A stretch of 64,000 nt of DNA from Candidatus Phytoplasma fabacearum (GTDB lineage Bacteria; Bacillota_I; Bacilli_A; Acholeplasmatales; Acholeplasmataceae), in contig NZ_JAOSIM010000001.1 in assembly GCF_030586805.1 (NCBI RefSeq), forward strand, positions 62,001 through 126,000, in the 5' to 3' direction. The notes below the pieces were generated by a model. The model was not told the origin of the DNA and ran no database searches. It saw nothing but the letters and a program-made list of their open reading frames with translations. The position numbers and the translations under genes were made by a program. Of this stretch, positions 17,456-27,098 are shown piece after piece (the stretch's first letter is position 1; the number at the start of each line of letters is the position of its first letter).

Positions 17456-18720
17456 GTATAATTATTTTGACTATCATAGCATTAATTTTTATCAATGCTT
17501 TATTGTCAGCTATCGAAATATCTTTAGTTTCTTTAAGTGAAAGTAAATTGGATATTGAAATAGAAAAAGGTATTAAAAAAGCCCTAAAAATTAAAAAAAT
17601 TAAATCTAAACCTACTCATTTTTTGTCTGTCATTCAAATTGTTATTCATATATTAACAGTAATTCAAGGTTATATGTTACATCATGATTCGCATGGTGAA
17701 GTTCAAATTTTATTAACTGTTCTTTCTTTGGTTTTAGGAGATATTATTCCTAAAAGAATTGCTTTAATTTATCCTTTAAAAACTGCTTATTATTTATTAG
17801 GTTTATTTAATTTAGTTTGTTTTTGTATGAAACCTTTTGTTTGGTTGTTACATCAAATAAGTAATATTATTTTATATTGTTTAAGAATTGATCCTAATAA
17901 AACTCAAGATATTGTGTCTGAAGATGAATTACGTTTTTTATTAAGCGCTTCTTATAGTCAAGGAGTTATTAATAGTAATGAAAATAATATGATACAAAAT
18001 ATTTTTGATTTTAATACTACTAAAGTTTCTGATATTATGCGTCATAGAAAGGAAATTGTAGCTATTCGCCATGATATTGGTATTAATGAATTGAGAGAAT
18101 TTATTTTAAAAGAGAAATATACTCGATTTCCTGTTTATATGGAGAATTTGGATAAGATTTTAGGTATAGTACATATCAAAGATCTTTTTAAGGTTTTATT
18201 AGTTACAAATGATCAAAGATCTTCTAAAAACAATTATTCCAAATTTAATATTAATCATTATTTAAGAAGGGTTTTTTATATTACAGAATTTAAAAATATT
18301 AGTGAATTATTGAAAGAAATGCAGTCTAAACAAAAACATATGGCTATTGTAGTTGATGAATATGGAGGTACAGCTGGTATCGTAACTATTGAAGATGTTA
18401 TTGAAGAAATTCTAGGCGAAATTCAGGATGAATATGATAAAAATGATTTTGAAATTGTAAAAATTTCTGATCAAGAATTTATTATAAAAGGTACTGCTCA
18501 TCTTTGTGATATAGAAGAATATTTAAATGCTAATTTACCAGTAGATGATTATGATACTTTAAGTGGTTTTATGTTAGATAAATTGCGTAGAATGCCAGAA
18601 AGTAATGAAAAAATAAGAATAGTTTATAATGATTGGGTTTTTGACGGTTTATCTCATAATGGTTTAGTAATTACCAAAGTTAAAGTAACTAAGTCTATTA
18701 TTCCTAAACAGATAAAATAA
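17452..18720 (+). CDS. CNNM/CorC-type membrane protein (DUF21, paired CBS, CorC/HlyC domain)
   Basis: 422 residues in the order of the TlyC/CNNM family. A DUF21 region with about four membrane segments fills residues 1-140, a CBS pair spans roughly 195-330 (VSDIMRHRKEIVAIRHD; KHMAIVVDEYGGTAGIVT), and a C-terminal CorC_HlyC domain includes DTLSGFMLDKLRRMP. The family is linked to Mg2+ or other divalent-cation efflux, and older names such as haemolysin are misleading. A P-type cation ATPase gene follows 128 bases later, so the pair may both serve cation balance. Confidence 0.85.
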   Translation: MSIIILTIIALIFINALLSAIEISLVSLSESKLDIEIEKGIKKALKIKKIKSKPTHFLSVIQIVIHILTVIQGYMLHHDSHGEVQILLTVLSLVLGDIIPKRIALIYPLKTAYYLLGLFNLVCFCMKPFVWLLHQISNIILYCLRIDPNKTQDIVSEDELRFLLSASYSQGVINSNENNMIQNIFDFNTTKVSDIMRHRKEIVAIRHDIGINELREFILKEKYTRFPVYMENLDKILGIVHIKDLFKVLLVTNDQRSSKNNYSKFNINHYLRRVFYITEFKNISELLKEMQSKQKHMAIVVDEYGGTAGIVTIEDVIEEILGEIQDEYDKNDFEIVKISDQEFIIKGTAHLCDIEEYLNANLPVDDYDTLSGFMLDKLRRMPESNEKIRIVYNDWVFDGLSHNGLVITKVKVTKSIIPKQIK

Positions 18721-18848
18721 ATTTGTTATTTTTATACTTAAAATAAATTATAAGTAAAGTTTGAATTTTATTTTTTTTATTTATTTTATTATTTAAATTA
18801 ATAATGATTGATTAGGCATATTTATTAGAAGGTTTGGTTGAGTCATAT

Positions 18849-21596
18849 ATGAATTCTTTGTTTTATAATTCTGAAATATTATTATTAGTTGAAGAGTTGC
18901 AAACTAATTTGAAAACAGGATTAACAGAACAACAAGCTCAAACTAGATTAAGTGAAAATGGTTTGAATGAATTGTTCAAAACTAAACCTAAGTCTTTAAT
19001 AAACAAATTTTTTAGCCAATTAAATAATTTTTTTATATATATTTTGCTAACAGCAGCTTTTATTACTTTAATAATAGGTTTTTTTTCTAACCATCAAGAA
19101 GAGTTATATGAAGGTATTTTAATTTTAATAATTATATTGGGTAATGCTATTTTTGGCGCTTTTCATGAACATCAAAAAGATAAATCTTTTGATATTATTA
19201 CTAAAAATACTAAAATATATGTAAAAGTTTTACGAGAATCCAATGTAAAATCAATTACTAGTGATCAATTAGTTCCAGGGGATATTGTTTTTTTGGATAA
19301 AGGAGATATAGTTCCTGCAGATTTGCGTTTATTAGTTTCTAATAATTTGCAAGTGGATGAAGCGATTTTGACAGGCGAATCTGTAGCAGTTGCTAAACAA
19401 GTTGAGATTCAAATTATCGATTCCAATTTATTGAATTATAAACATTTGTTATTTATGAATACTGTTGTAATTAATGGAAATGCCGAAGCTTTAGTTATTA
19501 ATACAGGTATGAAAACTCAAATAGGTAATATTGCTAAATTATCTCAAACAATTCAAAAAGAAAAAACAATTTTAGAATTTTATTTACAAAAATTAACTAA
19601 AATATTGAGTATTATTATTTTTATTTTAATTTTAATAAATTTTATTTTTAATGTTATGAAATATTATTTATTTTTTCATTATTTGAGTTGGGATGTTATT
19701 AGTAGTTATTTATTATCTTCTATTGCTTTAATTGTAGCAGTTATTCCAGAAGGTTTATTAGCTATTATGACTATTATTTTTGCTTTTGGTATAAAAAAGA
19801 TAGCTAAAGAAAATGCTATTGTCAAAAATTTAAAAACATTAGAAAGATTAGGTTCGATCAATGTTATTTGCACAGATAAAACAGGTACACTCACTCAGAA
19901 TAAGCTATTGATTAAATCATTTTATGTTTATTCTGATTTTTTTCATATTGATTATTCTAATAAATTAATTTGTAATAACTTAATGACAAGTTGTAAGGAA
20001 TTAGTTTATTACGGCCTTTTATGTAATAGTATCGCTCAGCATTATAATGAAAAAATTATTTCTTGTTATGATTTATTAGATTCTGTAGATCGTTCTTTTG
20101 TAGAATTATCTAAATTTTTGAATATCGATCTTTCTGAGCTACAACAACAATATAAATTAATCAAAATGTTTCCTTTTGATGATCATTCGAAGTTAATGAT
20201 CGCTATCTATAAATATCAACATCAATATTTAACTATTTTCAAAGGCGCTGGAGAAATTATATTAGATTTATCATACTATATTTATAATAGTCAAAAACAA
20301 AAAAATGTTATTAAAGATTCAAAACATAAAGAAGATTTTGAATTAAAGTTAAATCAAAAAGCTCAAATGGGTTATAAAGTATTAGGGATCGCTTATACAA
20401 ATTTTTTTGATTATCGTTTTTTATGTGATAATATTTCTGTAAAAGAAATTTTGTATATTTTACGTAACAATATTATTTTCATCGGATTGGTAGGTATTGA
20501 AGATCCTATAAAGTTAGAAGTTTTTCAATCGATCCAAGAATGCTATGAAGCTAATATTCAGACAATTATGATTACAGGTGATCATCGTTGTACAGCTATT
20601 CAAGTAGCTAATAAATTAAAAATTTTAAATAAAAAAACTGATTTAGTTATTGATGGTTCTGAATTAGATAAATTAACTGAAACAGAATTATTACAAAATT
20701 TAATAAATATTAAGGTTTACGCTCGTACTATTCCGGTACATAAATTAAAAATTGTAAGAGCTTGGCAAAAATTAGGTTATATAGTAGCTATGATTGGCGA
20801 TGGAGTTAATGATGTACCTAGTATTAAACAAGCTGATGTAGGATTAGCTATGGGTTTAAGTGGTACCGAAATCACAAAACAAAGTGCTGATATTGTTTTA
20901 ATGGATGACAATTTTCATACTATTTTAACATCTATTAAAGAAGGGCAAAATGTTTTTGTTAATATTCGTAAAAGTTTAGTTTTTTTATTAAGTTGTAATA
21001 TGGGTGAAATTTGTCTTATATTATTTAATAGTTTTTTTGGTTTTTTTTATTTTCCTTTTGATTTTGTTATTTTAAATACTTTACAAATTCTTTGGATTAA
21101 TTTAGTTACTGATTCTTTAGTAGCTTTAGCTTTAGGCATGGAACCTCCAGAGCATAATATTATAGATCATTCTATGATGAAAAAAAATAATAATTTTTTA
21201 AATAAATCAACCATTTATAAAATTTTTTTAGAAGGTTTAATGTTGGGTATTATTGTTTTTGGTTCTGCTATTTTAGGTTATTATAGTCATAGTATTGATA
21301 ATTTTAAATATGGCCAAACTTTTGCTTTTATGGTATTAGCTTTTTCGCAGTTATTTCATGCTTGGAATTTTAGAAGTTTATCTAAGTCTATTTTTTCTAT
21401 TAAAACTAAAAATAATTTTTTTATAATTTATTTTATAATAAGTTTTGCGATACAGTTTATTATTTTATTTATTCCTGTTTTCCAAAAATATTTTAATTTG
21501 GCTAAGTTATCTTTTTGGGATATAAGTATTATTATAGTTATTTCTTTAATTCCTATATTGGTTGTTGAATTATTTAAAAAATATTTTAAAGATTAA
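18849..21596 (+). CDS. P-type cation-transporting ATPase (type II-like)
   Basis: About 915 residues with an N-terminal cation-ATPase domain and roughly ten membrane segments. Motifs are TGES near residue 178, the phosphorylated Asp in DKTGTLTQN near residue 343, TGDH near residue 575 and GDGVND near residue 652. The M4 motif is PEGLLAIMTI, as in type II (Ca2+ or Na+/K+-like) pumps, so a heavy-metal substrate is unlikely, but the ion cannot be named. AGAAGG at 18827-18832 is too close to the TTG at 18834, so the ATG at 18849 is preferred. Phytoplasmas lack an F-type ATPase in known genomes, so such pumps may help energise the membrane. Confidence 0.88.
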   Translation: MNSLFYNSEILLLVEELQTNLKTGLTEQQAQTRLSENGLNELFKTKPKSLINKFFSQLNNFFIYILLTAAFITLIIGFFSNHQEELYEGILILIIILGNAIFGAFHEHQKDKSFDIITKNTKIYVKVLRESNVKSITSDQLVPGDIVFLDKGDIVPADLRLLVSNNLQVDEAILTGESVAVAKQVEIQIIDSNLLNYKHLLFMNTVVINGNAEALVINTGMKTQIGNIAKLSQTIQKEKTILEFYLQKLTKILSIIIFILILINFIFNVMKYYLFFHYLSWDVISSYLLSSIALIVAVIPEGLLAIMTIIFAFGIKKIAKENAIVKNLKTLERLGSINVICTDKTGTLTQNKLLIKSFYVYSDFFHIDYSNKLICNNLMTSCKELVYYGLLCNSIAQHYNEKIISCYDLLDSVDRSFVELSKFLNIDLSELQQQYKLIKMFPFDDHSKLMIAIYKYQHQYLTIFKGAGEIILDLSYYIYNSQKQKNVIKDSKHKEDFELKLNQKAQMGYKVLGIAYTNFFDYRFLCDNISVKEILYILRNNIIFIGLVGIEDPIKLEVFQSIQECYEANIQTIMITGDHRCTAIQVANKLKILNKKTDLVIDGSELDKLTETELLQNLINIKVYARTIPVHKLKIVRAWQKLGYIVAMIGDGVNDVPSIKQADVGLAMGLSGTEITKQSADIVLMDDNFHTILTSIKEGQNVFVNIRKSLVFLLSCNMGEICLILFNSFFGFFYFPFDFVILNTLQILWINLVTDSLVALALGMEPPEHNIIDHSMMKKNNNFLNKSTIYKIFLEGLMLGIIVFGSAILGYYSHSIDNFKYGQTFAFMVLAFSQLFHAWNFRSLSKSIFSIKTKNNFFIIYFIISFAIQFIILFIPVFQKYFNLAKLSFWDISIIIVISLIPILVVELFKKYFKD

Positions 21597-21703
21597 TTTA
21601 TTATTTAGTTTTTGAAATTTTTTCTAAATTTTGAATTTTATTTTAATAATTTTACATATAAATTTTTTTAATTGATATTTCGAAAGATCAGGAGTATTTA
21701 CTA

Positions 21704-22276
21704 ATGGGATTTATAAAATATAAAATTTATATTTTGTTAACTATGATTAGAAAGATTATTTATTATTTTTTTAATTTATTTTTATTTTTTTTAGTTATAT
21801 TTTTATTGTGTAATTTAATTTTAGATAAAGAAAAAACTTCTCAAATTTTTCGTTTTAATTTTTCTCGTGTATCTAGTGATAGTATGTTACCTTCGATGCG
21901 TGTCGATGATATAGTTTTTTTTACTATATTAGATGAAAATAAATGTAAATTATTAAAACCAAGTAATCCAAGAACTTCAGATGGTGATATAATTATATTT
22001 AAAGCTGATGATTCTCAATTTTCTTATTTAAAAGATAGTTTTATTATTCATAGAGTAGTTGCTAATAATAATCAAGAAAAATATGTTACTACGAAAGGCG
22101 ATAATAATTCGGCTATTCAAAAATTTGAAGAAAAAATTCCTTATAAAAATATTTTTTATAAATATTCTTTTAAAATCCCTTATGAGATAACTTATGCATT
22201 TATATGGGGAATGATGTTATTATTATTTTATTTTATTGTTTGGGGAGAACATGAATACGATGAGAATTTAGTTTAA
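21704..22276 (+). CDS. Signal peptidase I, SipW/ER-like type
   Basis: 190 residues with an N-terminal membrane segment (about residues 18-40), the catalytic Ser region SSDSMLPSMRVDD near residue 62, and IHRVV near residue 115. At the general-base position it has His rather than Lys, so it belongs to the S26B (SipW, archaeal and ER-type) group. TTKGDNN follows, and a second membrane segment lies near the C terminus. It would remove signal peptides from Sec-exported proteins. A GGAG site lies about 10 bases before the ATG at 21704; a second in-frame ATG at 21734 is possible. Confidence 0.85.
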   Translation: MGFIKYKIYILLTMIRKIIYYFFNLFLFFLVIFLLCNLILDKEKTSQIFRFNFSRVSSDSMLPSMRVDDIVFFTILDENKCKLLKPSNPRTSDGDIIIFKADDSQFSYLKDSFIIHRVVANNNQEKYVTTKGDNNSAIQKFEEKIPYKNIFYKYSFKIPYEITYAFIWGMMLLLFYFIVWGEHEYDENLV

Positions 22277-22343
22277 AATTTTAATTTATTAATTCAGATT
22301 ATTATTTTGTTAAAAGAGTTATTGTATAAAGGTGATAATGTTT

Positions 22344-23003
22344 ATGTTGATTAATATAGATTGGGAATATATTATTGATAAAGAACAACAAAAAAATTAT
22401 TTTCTTAAAATAAAAAAATTTTTGCTACTTCAATCTAAGTTGGGGAAAAAAATTTTGCCAAATGCAAAAAATATTTTTACCGCTTTTAAATTTACTTCTT
22501 GGGAAAAAGTAAAAGTTGTTATTTTAGGTCAGGATCCTTATCCTGGACCTAATCAAGCTCACGGCTTAGCATTTAGTACTTTATCTTGGGATACACCTAA
22601 AAGTTTAAAGAATATTTTTATTGAGTTACAAAATGATTTATCTATTATAAATTTTAGAAATCAATTATTTTCTTGGGCTTACGAAGGGGTATTGTTATTA
22701 AATACCATTTTAACTGTCGAACAAGGATTTCCTTTGAGTCACAAAAATATTGGTTGGCATATTTTTATTATTAATATATTTAATTATTTGTCTTTGAAAA
22801 AAAATATTGTTTATATTTTATGGGGTAAAAAAGCTCAAGAGTATAAAGAATATATTAATATTAAGGATAATTTAATTATTGAAAGTAGTCATCCTTCTCC
22901 TTTATCTGCTTATCAAGGTTTTTTCGGTTCTAAACCTTTTTCTCGTACTAATGAATATTTAAAACATCATCAAAAACAACCTATTAATTGGAATTTGCAC
23001 TAA
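22344..23003 (+). CDS. ung: Uracil-DNA glycosylase, family 1
   Basis: Removes uracil from DNA. The catalytic water-activating motif GQDPYPGPNQAHGLAFS is near residue 60, LLLNTILTVE near residue 112, and the His motif HPSPLSAYQGFFGSKPFS near residue 185. Length is typical. Three in-frame starts (GTG 22332, ATG 22338, ATG 22344) are close together; the GGTGAT at 22331-22336 favours 22344. The stop codon seems to fall at the very edge of a decayed group II intron (22997-23340), so the last residues may have been reshaped by that insertion. Confidence 0.93.
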   Translation: MLINIDWEYIIDKEQQKNYFLKIKKFLLLQSKLGKKILPNAKNIFTAFKFTSWEKVKVVILGQDPYPGPNQAHGLAFSTLSWDTPKSLKNIFIELQNDLSIINFRNQLFSWAYEGVLLLNTILTVEQGFPLSHKNIGWHIFIINIFNYLSLKKNIVYILWGKKAQEYKEYINIKDNLIIESSHPSPLSAYQGFFGSKPFSRTNEYLKHHQKQPINWNLH

Positions 23004-23340
23004 AGAGGATTTTTAAATACTAGGTTATATTTCATCAATAACCAACAATGATAAACATTTAAAGGATAAGAATAATATTTTTTATTAAAAAGAATCGATG
23101 GAAATCAAAACATTTTTAAAATTGAGCGGATATTAACTAAGATTATTCCATGATTTTCAATAATTACATTTAGAAGTCAAAAACATCCTAATAAAATCAT
23201 AAATGTTAACGAGAAATTAGTTTTCAGAATAATGTATTATTTTTATGGTTTATATGAGGGGGGGTTATTATCTGTACTTTATATAAACAATAATAAAAGA
23301 TTTTTTCAAAATGTAAATATCTATTTTATTAATTATATTT
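22997..23340 (+). mobile_element. Vestigial group II intron (family A relic)
   Basis: The sequence after ung can be aligned by eye to the family A introns: GCACTAAAGAGG against GCGCCAAAGAGG, CAATAACCAACAATGATAAACA against CAATCACCAGTGCGATAAACA, AGGATAAGAA against AGGCTAAGAA, TGGTTTATATGAGGGGGGG against CGGTTTAGAGGGGGG, and a final TATCTATTTTATT against ATCTATCCCTATT. Most of domains I-IV is deleted and domain V no longer pairs, so it should not splice. It fills the ung-rnhC intergenic space. Confidence 0.65.
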
Positions 23341-23410
23341 GAACAAAATAATTAATATTTTATAATTAATTCATTGATAAGAACACTTTTAGAAAGGAGT
23401 TTTTTGATTC

Positions 23411-24076
23411 ATGAAGAAAAATTTTCAAAATTATATCGGTTGTGTCGGAGCAGATGAATCAGGTAAGGGTGATGTATTCGGTCCTATAGTAGTTAGTATA
23501 GTTTATATAAGGTATGAATTAGAAGATTTTTTATTACGCAATAGAGTTAAAGATTCCAAATTATTAAGTAAAAATTCTATTTTTCAAATAGCTCCTTTTT
23601 TGATGAAAAATATTGATTATGATTTTGAGATTTTACAACCTTTTGATTACAATAATTTAATTAAGAAAAAATTAAATCTTAATCATATACTTGCTTGTTT
23701 ATATAATAAATTAATTTTAAGATTTTATCATAATTTAAAATTTTCATCTCCAGTCATTATAGATCAATTTGCAACTGAATCTTTTTATTTTAATTATTTA
23801 AAAACAGAATCTAATGTTTATCGTCATATTAGATTTCAAACCAAAGCTGAATCTAAATTTTTATGTGTAGCCGCTTCTTCTATTATTGCTCGTTATTTAT
23901 TTTTAAGAGAGATAGAAAAATTAGGGCAACTTAATAATGTAAAATTAATTTTAGGAGCTTCTGATTTAGTTAATCGACAAATTAAATTAATTTATGAAAA
24001 ATATGGTTTATCCATTTTTTATAAAATTGCTAAAATTAATTTTAAAAATATTAGTAAGAATACTTGTTTTAATTGA
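23411..24076 (+). CDS. Ribonuclease HIII/HII-type, without N-terminal domain
   Basis: Cuts the RNA strand of RNA-DNA hybrids. The active-site motif DESGKGDVFGP at about residues 14-24, the second acidic site IIDQFA near residue 118 and KAESKFLCVAASSIIAR near residue 150 are intact. This catalytic core fits RNase HIII better than HII. At 221 residues it lacks the roughly 80-residue TBP-like substrate-binding domain of standard RNase HIII. AAAGGAG is about 11 bases before the ATG. Confidence 0.82.
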   Translation: MKKNFQNYIGCVGADESGKGDVFGPIVVSIVYIRYELEDFLLRNRVKDSKLLSKNSIFQIAPFLMKNIDYDFEILQPFDYNNLIKKKLNLNHILACLYNKLILRFYHNLKFSSPVIIDQFATESFYFNYLKTESNVYRHIRFQTKAESKFLCVAASSIIARYLFLREIEKLGQLNNVKLILGASDLVNRQIKLIYEKYGLSIFYKIAKINFKNISKNTCFN

Positions 24077-24159
24077 TCTTGATTTTAAAATTGAATTTTA
24101 TGAAAATTTTCAAAAAAATATTTATCTAAATTAAAATTATTAAAAAAGGAATAAGCAAT

Positions 24160-24579
24160 ATGCATAATATTTTTTCGAAAATAGTTAATAAACAAATACC
24201 GAGTTATATTATTTATGAAGATGATTTAGTTATGGCTTTTTTAGATATTTCTCAAGCGACTCGTGGTCATACTTTAGTTATTACTAAAAAAGTTTATTCT
24301 AATATTCAAGATGTACCACAAGATATTTTTGTTTATTTATTTAAAATAGTTTATCAAATTAGCCATACATTGATTAAAGCTTTTAAAGCTTCTGGTTTAA
24401 ACTTAATAAATAATAATGGAGAAGTAGCTGGACAAACTGTTTTTCATTATCATGTTCATATAATTCCTCGCTTTTCTAAGGAAGAAATCTGTTTTCAATT
24501 ATTAGATAATTCTTCTTATTTAAAGGAACATGATTATAAAATGATTTTACAAAAAATACTAGATTATAATTCTAATTAA
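24160..24579 (+). CDS. hinT: HIT-family nucleotide hydrolase
   Basis: 139 residues with the histidine-triad motif HYHVHIIPR near residue 97 and the N-terminal FSKIVNKQIPSYIIYEDD typical of bacterial HIT proteins (HinT/Hit). It probably hydrolyses AMP-lysine or similar phosphoramidates; the in vivo substrate is not known. AAAAAGGA lies about 9 bases upstream of the ATG. It stands convergent to ruvB. Confidence 0.9.
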   Translation: MHNIFSKIVNKQIPSYIIYEDDLVMAFLDISQATRGHTLVITKKVYSNIQDVPQDIFVYLFKIVYQISHTLIKAFKASGLNLINNNGEVAGQTVFHYHVHIIPRFSKEEICFQLLDNSSYLKEHDYKMILQKILDYNSN

Positions 24580-24676
24580 AAAATAAAAAAATTTAAATAT
24601 TTAATACATATTTTTCAAAAAATAATTAAAAAATTTCTTAAATTTCATTAATAAAATAAATATATTAATTAATATA

Positions 24677-25678
24677 TCATACTAATCCCCTATTTAATTT
24701 ATTTAATAATAAAAAAGTTAGATTAGTTGCTATACGGCCTTTGGGAGTTCTTTTTATATAGCCTTTTTGGATTAAATAAGGTTCATAAACTTCTTCTATA
24801 GTAAAAATTTCTTCTCCCAAAGTAGCAGATAAATTTTTAATCCCTACTGGTCCACCATTAAACTTAATTACTAAATTCTTTAAATAATTATAATCTGTTT
24901 CATTTAATCCATTTTCATCAATTTTTAATTTTTTTAATGTTTCTATTGTTATTTGATGAGTAATTATTTTATTAGAATATATTTCTGCAAAATCACGTGT
25001 TCTCCGGAATAAACGATTAGCTATTCTAGGCGTGCCACGACTACGTTTTACTAATTCTGTTAATGCTGATTCTTCTATATAATTATTATAGACTTTAGCT
25101 GTTCTTTGGAGAATAGTTTTTAGTTCTGATTCTTTATAATAATTTAATTTTAAAGTTAAACCAAATCGATCTCTTAGTGGAAAAGAGATATGCCCGAATT
25201 TAGTAGTAGCTCCAATTAAAGAAAAAGCTGCTAAATTAATTCTAATAGTTCTTCTATCGTAATCTTTACCGATAACGATATCTAAAGCATAATCTTCCAT
25301 AGCAGAGTATAAAATTTCTTCTACGGTTTTTGGTAATCGATGAATTTCGTCAATAAATAAAATTTCTCCTGTTTTTAAACTGCTCAAAATAGCAGATAAA
25401 TCTCCAGCTTTTTCTAAAACAGCCCCATTAGTAATCTTTATATTTGTTTTTAATTCATTAGCTATAATGCGTGCTAAAGTAGTTTTTCCTAAACCTGGAG
25501 GTCCATAAAATAATAGGTGATCTAAAGTTTCTTTTCGTTTTCGTGAAGCTTTGATATAAATATCTAAAATATGTTTAATATCTTCTTGTCCCGCGTATTC
25601 TTTTAATGTTTGAGGTCTTAAAAAAGCATCTTCATTTTTATTTTTTTGATTTGGTTGATTTTTTAATTTTTTTTCCAT
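24677..25678 (-). CDS. ruvB: Holliday junction helicase motor subunit RuvB
   Basis: AAA+ ATPase that drives branch migration with RuvA. The 333 residues include RPQTLKEYAGQ, Walker A GPPGLGKTT near residue 60, Walker B IDEIHR near residue 108, the GATTKFG sensor 1 and a C-terminal winged-helix domain (GYIKRTPKGRIAT). Its ATG lies 1 base after the ruvA stop, so the two are one operon. No ruvC was seen here; Bacillota generally use RecU instead. Confidence 0.97.
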   Translation of the reverse strand: MEKKLKNQPNQKNKNEDAFLRPQTLKEYAGQEDIKHILDIYIKASRKRKETLDHLLFYGPPGLGKTTLARIIANELKTNIKITNGAVLEKAGDLSAILSSLKTGEILFIDEIHRLPKTVEEILYSAMEDYALDIVIGKDYDRRTIRINLAAFSLIGATTKFGHISFPLRDRFGLTLKLNYYKESELKTILQRTAKVYNNYIEESALTELVKRSRGTPRIANRLFRRTRDFAEIYSNKIITHQITIETLKKLKIDENGLNETDYNYLKNLVIKFNGGPVGIKNLSATLGEEIFTIEEVYEPYLIQKGYIKRTPKGRIATNLTFLLLNKLNRGLV

Positions 25679-25679
25679 T

Positions 25680-26246
25680 TTATTTCCTATTTGTTAATAA
25701 TAATTGTAAAGCTTCTTTAATCATGGCTTCTATATCTTGTTCTGTATTGATTTGGTTTATAATAGAATTAATTTGTTTTATATCAAAACCTAAATTACAT
25801 AAAGCATTTTGAACATCTTTTTGTTTTGGATTAAATATATAATTTGTTTTTTTATTTTTGTTTTTAGTATTTAAATACCAAACAATTTGTTGTGCGGTTT
25901 TTTCGCCAATACCTGGAAATTGTTTTAAGAAATTTATATTATTAGTTTCAATAGCCATTTGAATGTCTGCAAATAATTCGTTTTGTGTCAATGCAATAGC
26001 TATTTTAGGCCCTATACCTGGAATAGTAATTATTGTTTTAAAAAAATTTAATAGATTAATATTTGTAAAACCATATAAATAGCGTATATTTTCTTTAATA
26101 TATAAATAAGTAAATAATTTTACTTTTTGATTTATTTTGAATAAATAAGGATTATAAAAACCTATTTCGTAACCTATACCATTATTTTCAAGAATTATAT
26201 TATTATTATTGATTAATTTTACTAAACCTGTAATATAGTAGTACAT
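25680..26246 (-). CDS. ruvA: Holliday junction DNA-binding subunit RuvA
   Basis: 188 residues with the N-terminal OB-fold (MYYYITGLVKL...ILENNGIGYEI), helix-hairpin-helix motifs (TIPGIGPKIAIAL near residue 75; FPGIGEKTAQQIV near residue 110) and the small C-terminal RuvB-contact domain. It is first in the reverse-strand ruvAB operon. GGAG-type AAAGGAGTAA precedes the ATG by about 10 bases. Confidence 0.95.
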   Translation of the reverse strand: MYYYITGLVKLINNNNIILENNGIGYEIGFYNPYLFKINQKVKLFTYLYIKENIRYLYGFTNINLLNFFKTIITIPGIGPKIAIALTQNELFADIQMAIETNNINFLKQFPGIGEKTAQQIVWYLNTKNKNKKTNYIFNPKQKDVQNALCNLGFDIKQINSIINQINTEQDIEAMIKEALQLLLTNRK

Positions 26247-26749
26247 ATTAACGGTTATTTACTCCTTTATAATTTATTTTTATTAATTTTTGATCTAAAA
26301 ATAATTATTAATTTAAGGTTATCTTTTTTTAATTTAAATAATTTAATTATTTTTAGATATTTGTTGAAATGATTTATTAAATTATATATATTTTACTATA
26401 TTTAGGTATTATAATAAATAATGACTATATAATTAAGAGAATATTATATTTAATATTCTATTAAGTTTACATCTTAATTATATTTTTAAATTTTTATTTA
26501 ACCTTTTATATTCTAAATTTTTAATATTATAAATATTAACTCATATTTAATAATTTTTTATAATTTACGTACAAAATATTTTTATTAATTAAGTTTTAAT
26601 TTTTAAATAATTTATTATAATAACAATTTTTATTTTTTAAAGAAAATGAGTCAATATATGATTGACAGTAATTATTTTTTATTTTATAATTATTTGAATT
26701 ATTATTTTTCAAAATATTTTTTAATTAAATTGCGTTTGGAGTTAGAAAC
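26247..26749. other. Divergent regulatory gap between ruvA and rpsP, 503 bp
   Basis: Very AT-rich, with no reading frame or RNA gene recognised. It must hold the promoters for ruvAB on the reverse strand and rpsP on the forward strand; only the latter is clear (26662-26690). Confidence 0.6.
26662..26690 (+). promoter_or_regulatory. Consensus sigma-70-type promoter for rpsP operon
   Basis: TTGACA at 26662-26667 and TATAAT at 26685-26690 are both perfect and separated by 17 bases. The start of transcription should be near 26697, giving a leader of about 50 bases to rpsP. Confidence 0.85.
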
Positions 26750-26986
26750 ATGTCAGTTAAAATTCGTTTACAACTTTTCGGTTCTCGTCACAAACCTTTT
26801 TATCGTGTAGTAGCAATTGATGCTCATAACAAAAGGAATGGTAAATTTTTAGAAATTTTAGGAAACTATGATCCATTAAAAGGAATAATTAATTTGAATT
26901 TAGAGAAAATTAATTATTGGTTATCTTTAGGTGGGCAACCCACTACTACTGTTAAAAATTTGTGTAAAAAATTTAAAAAGAATTAA
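26750..26986 (+). CDS. rpsP: Ribosomal protein S16
   Basis: 78 residues starting MSVKIRLQLFGSRHKPFYRVV, the family signature, and including LGNYDPL. GGAG lies about 9 bases before the ATG. It opens the classic rpsP-trmD-rplS operon, but rimM, normally between rpsP and trmD, is absent: only 112 bases separate the two. Confidence 0.96.
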   Translation: MSVKIRLQLFGSRHKPFYRVVAIDAHNKRNGKFLEILGNYDPLKGIINLNLEKINYWLSLGGQPTTTVKNLCKKFKKN

Positions 26987-27098
26987 ATTAATTAATTTTT
27001 CGAGTTTAAAAGTTTTTTCAAAATAATAGAATAATTTAAAAGGAAATATAATTGAAATAAGAAATTTATTTTTTGTTTTTTTGAAAAGGAAAGATTAT

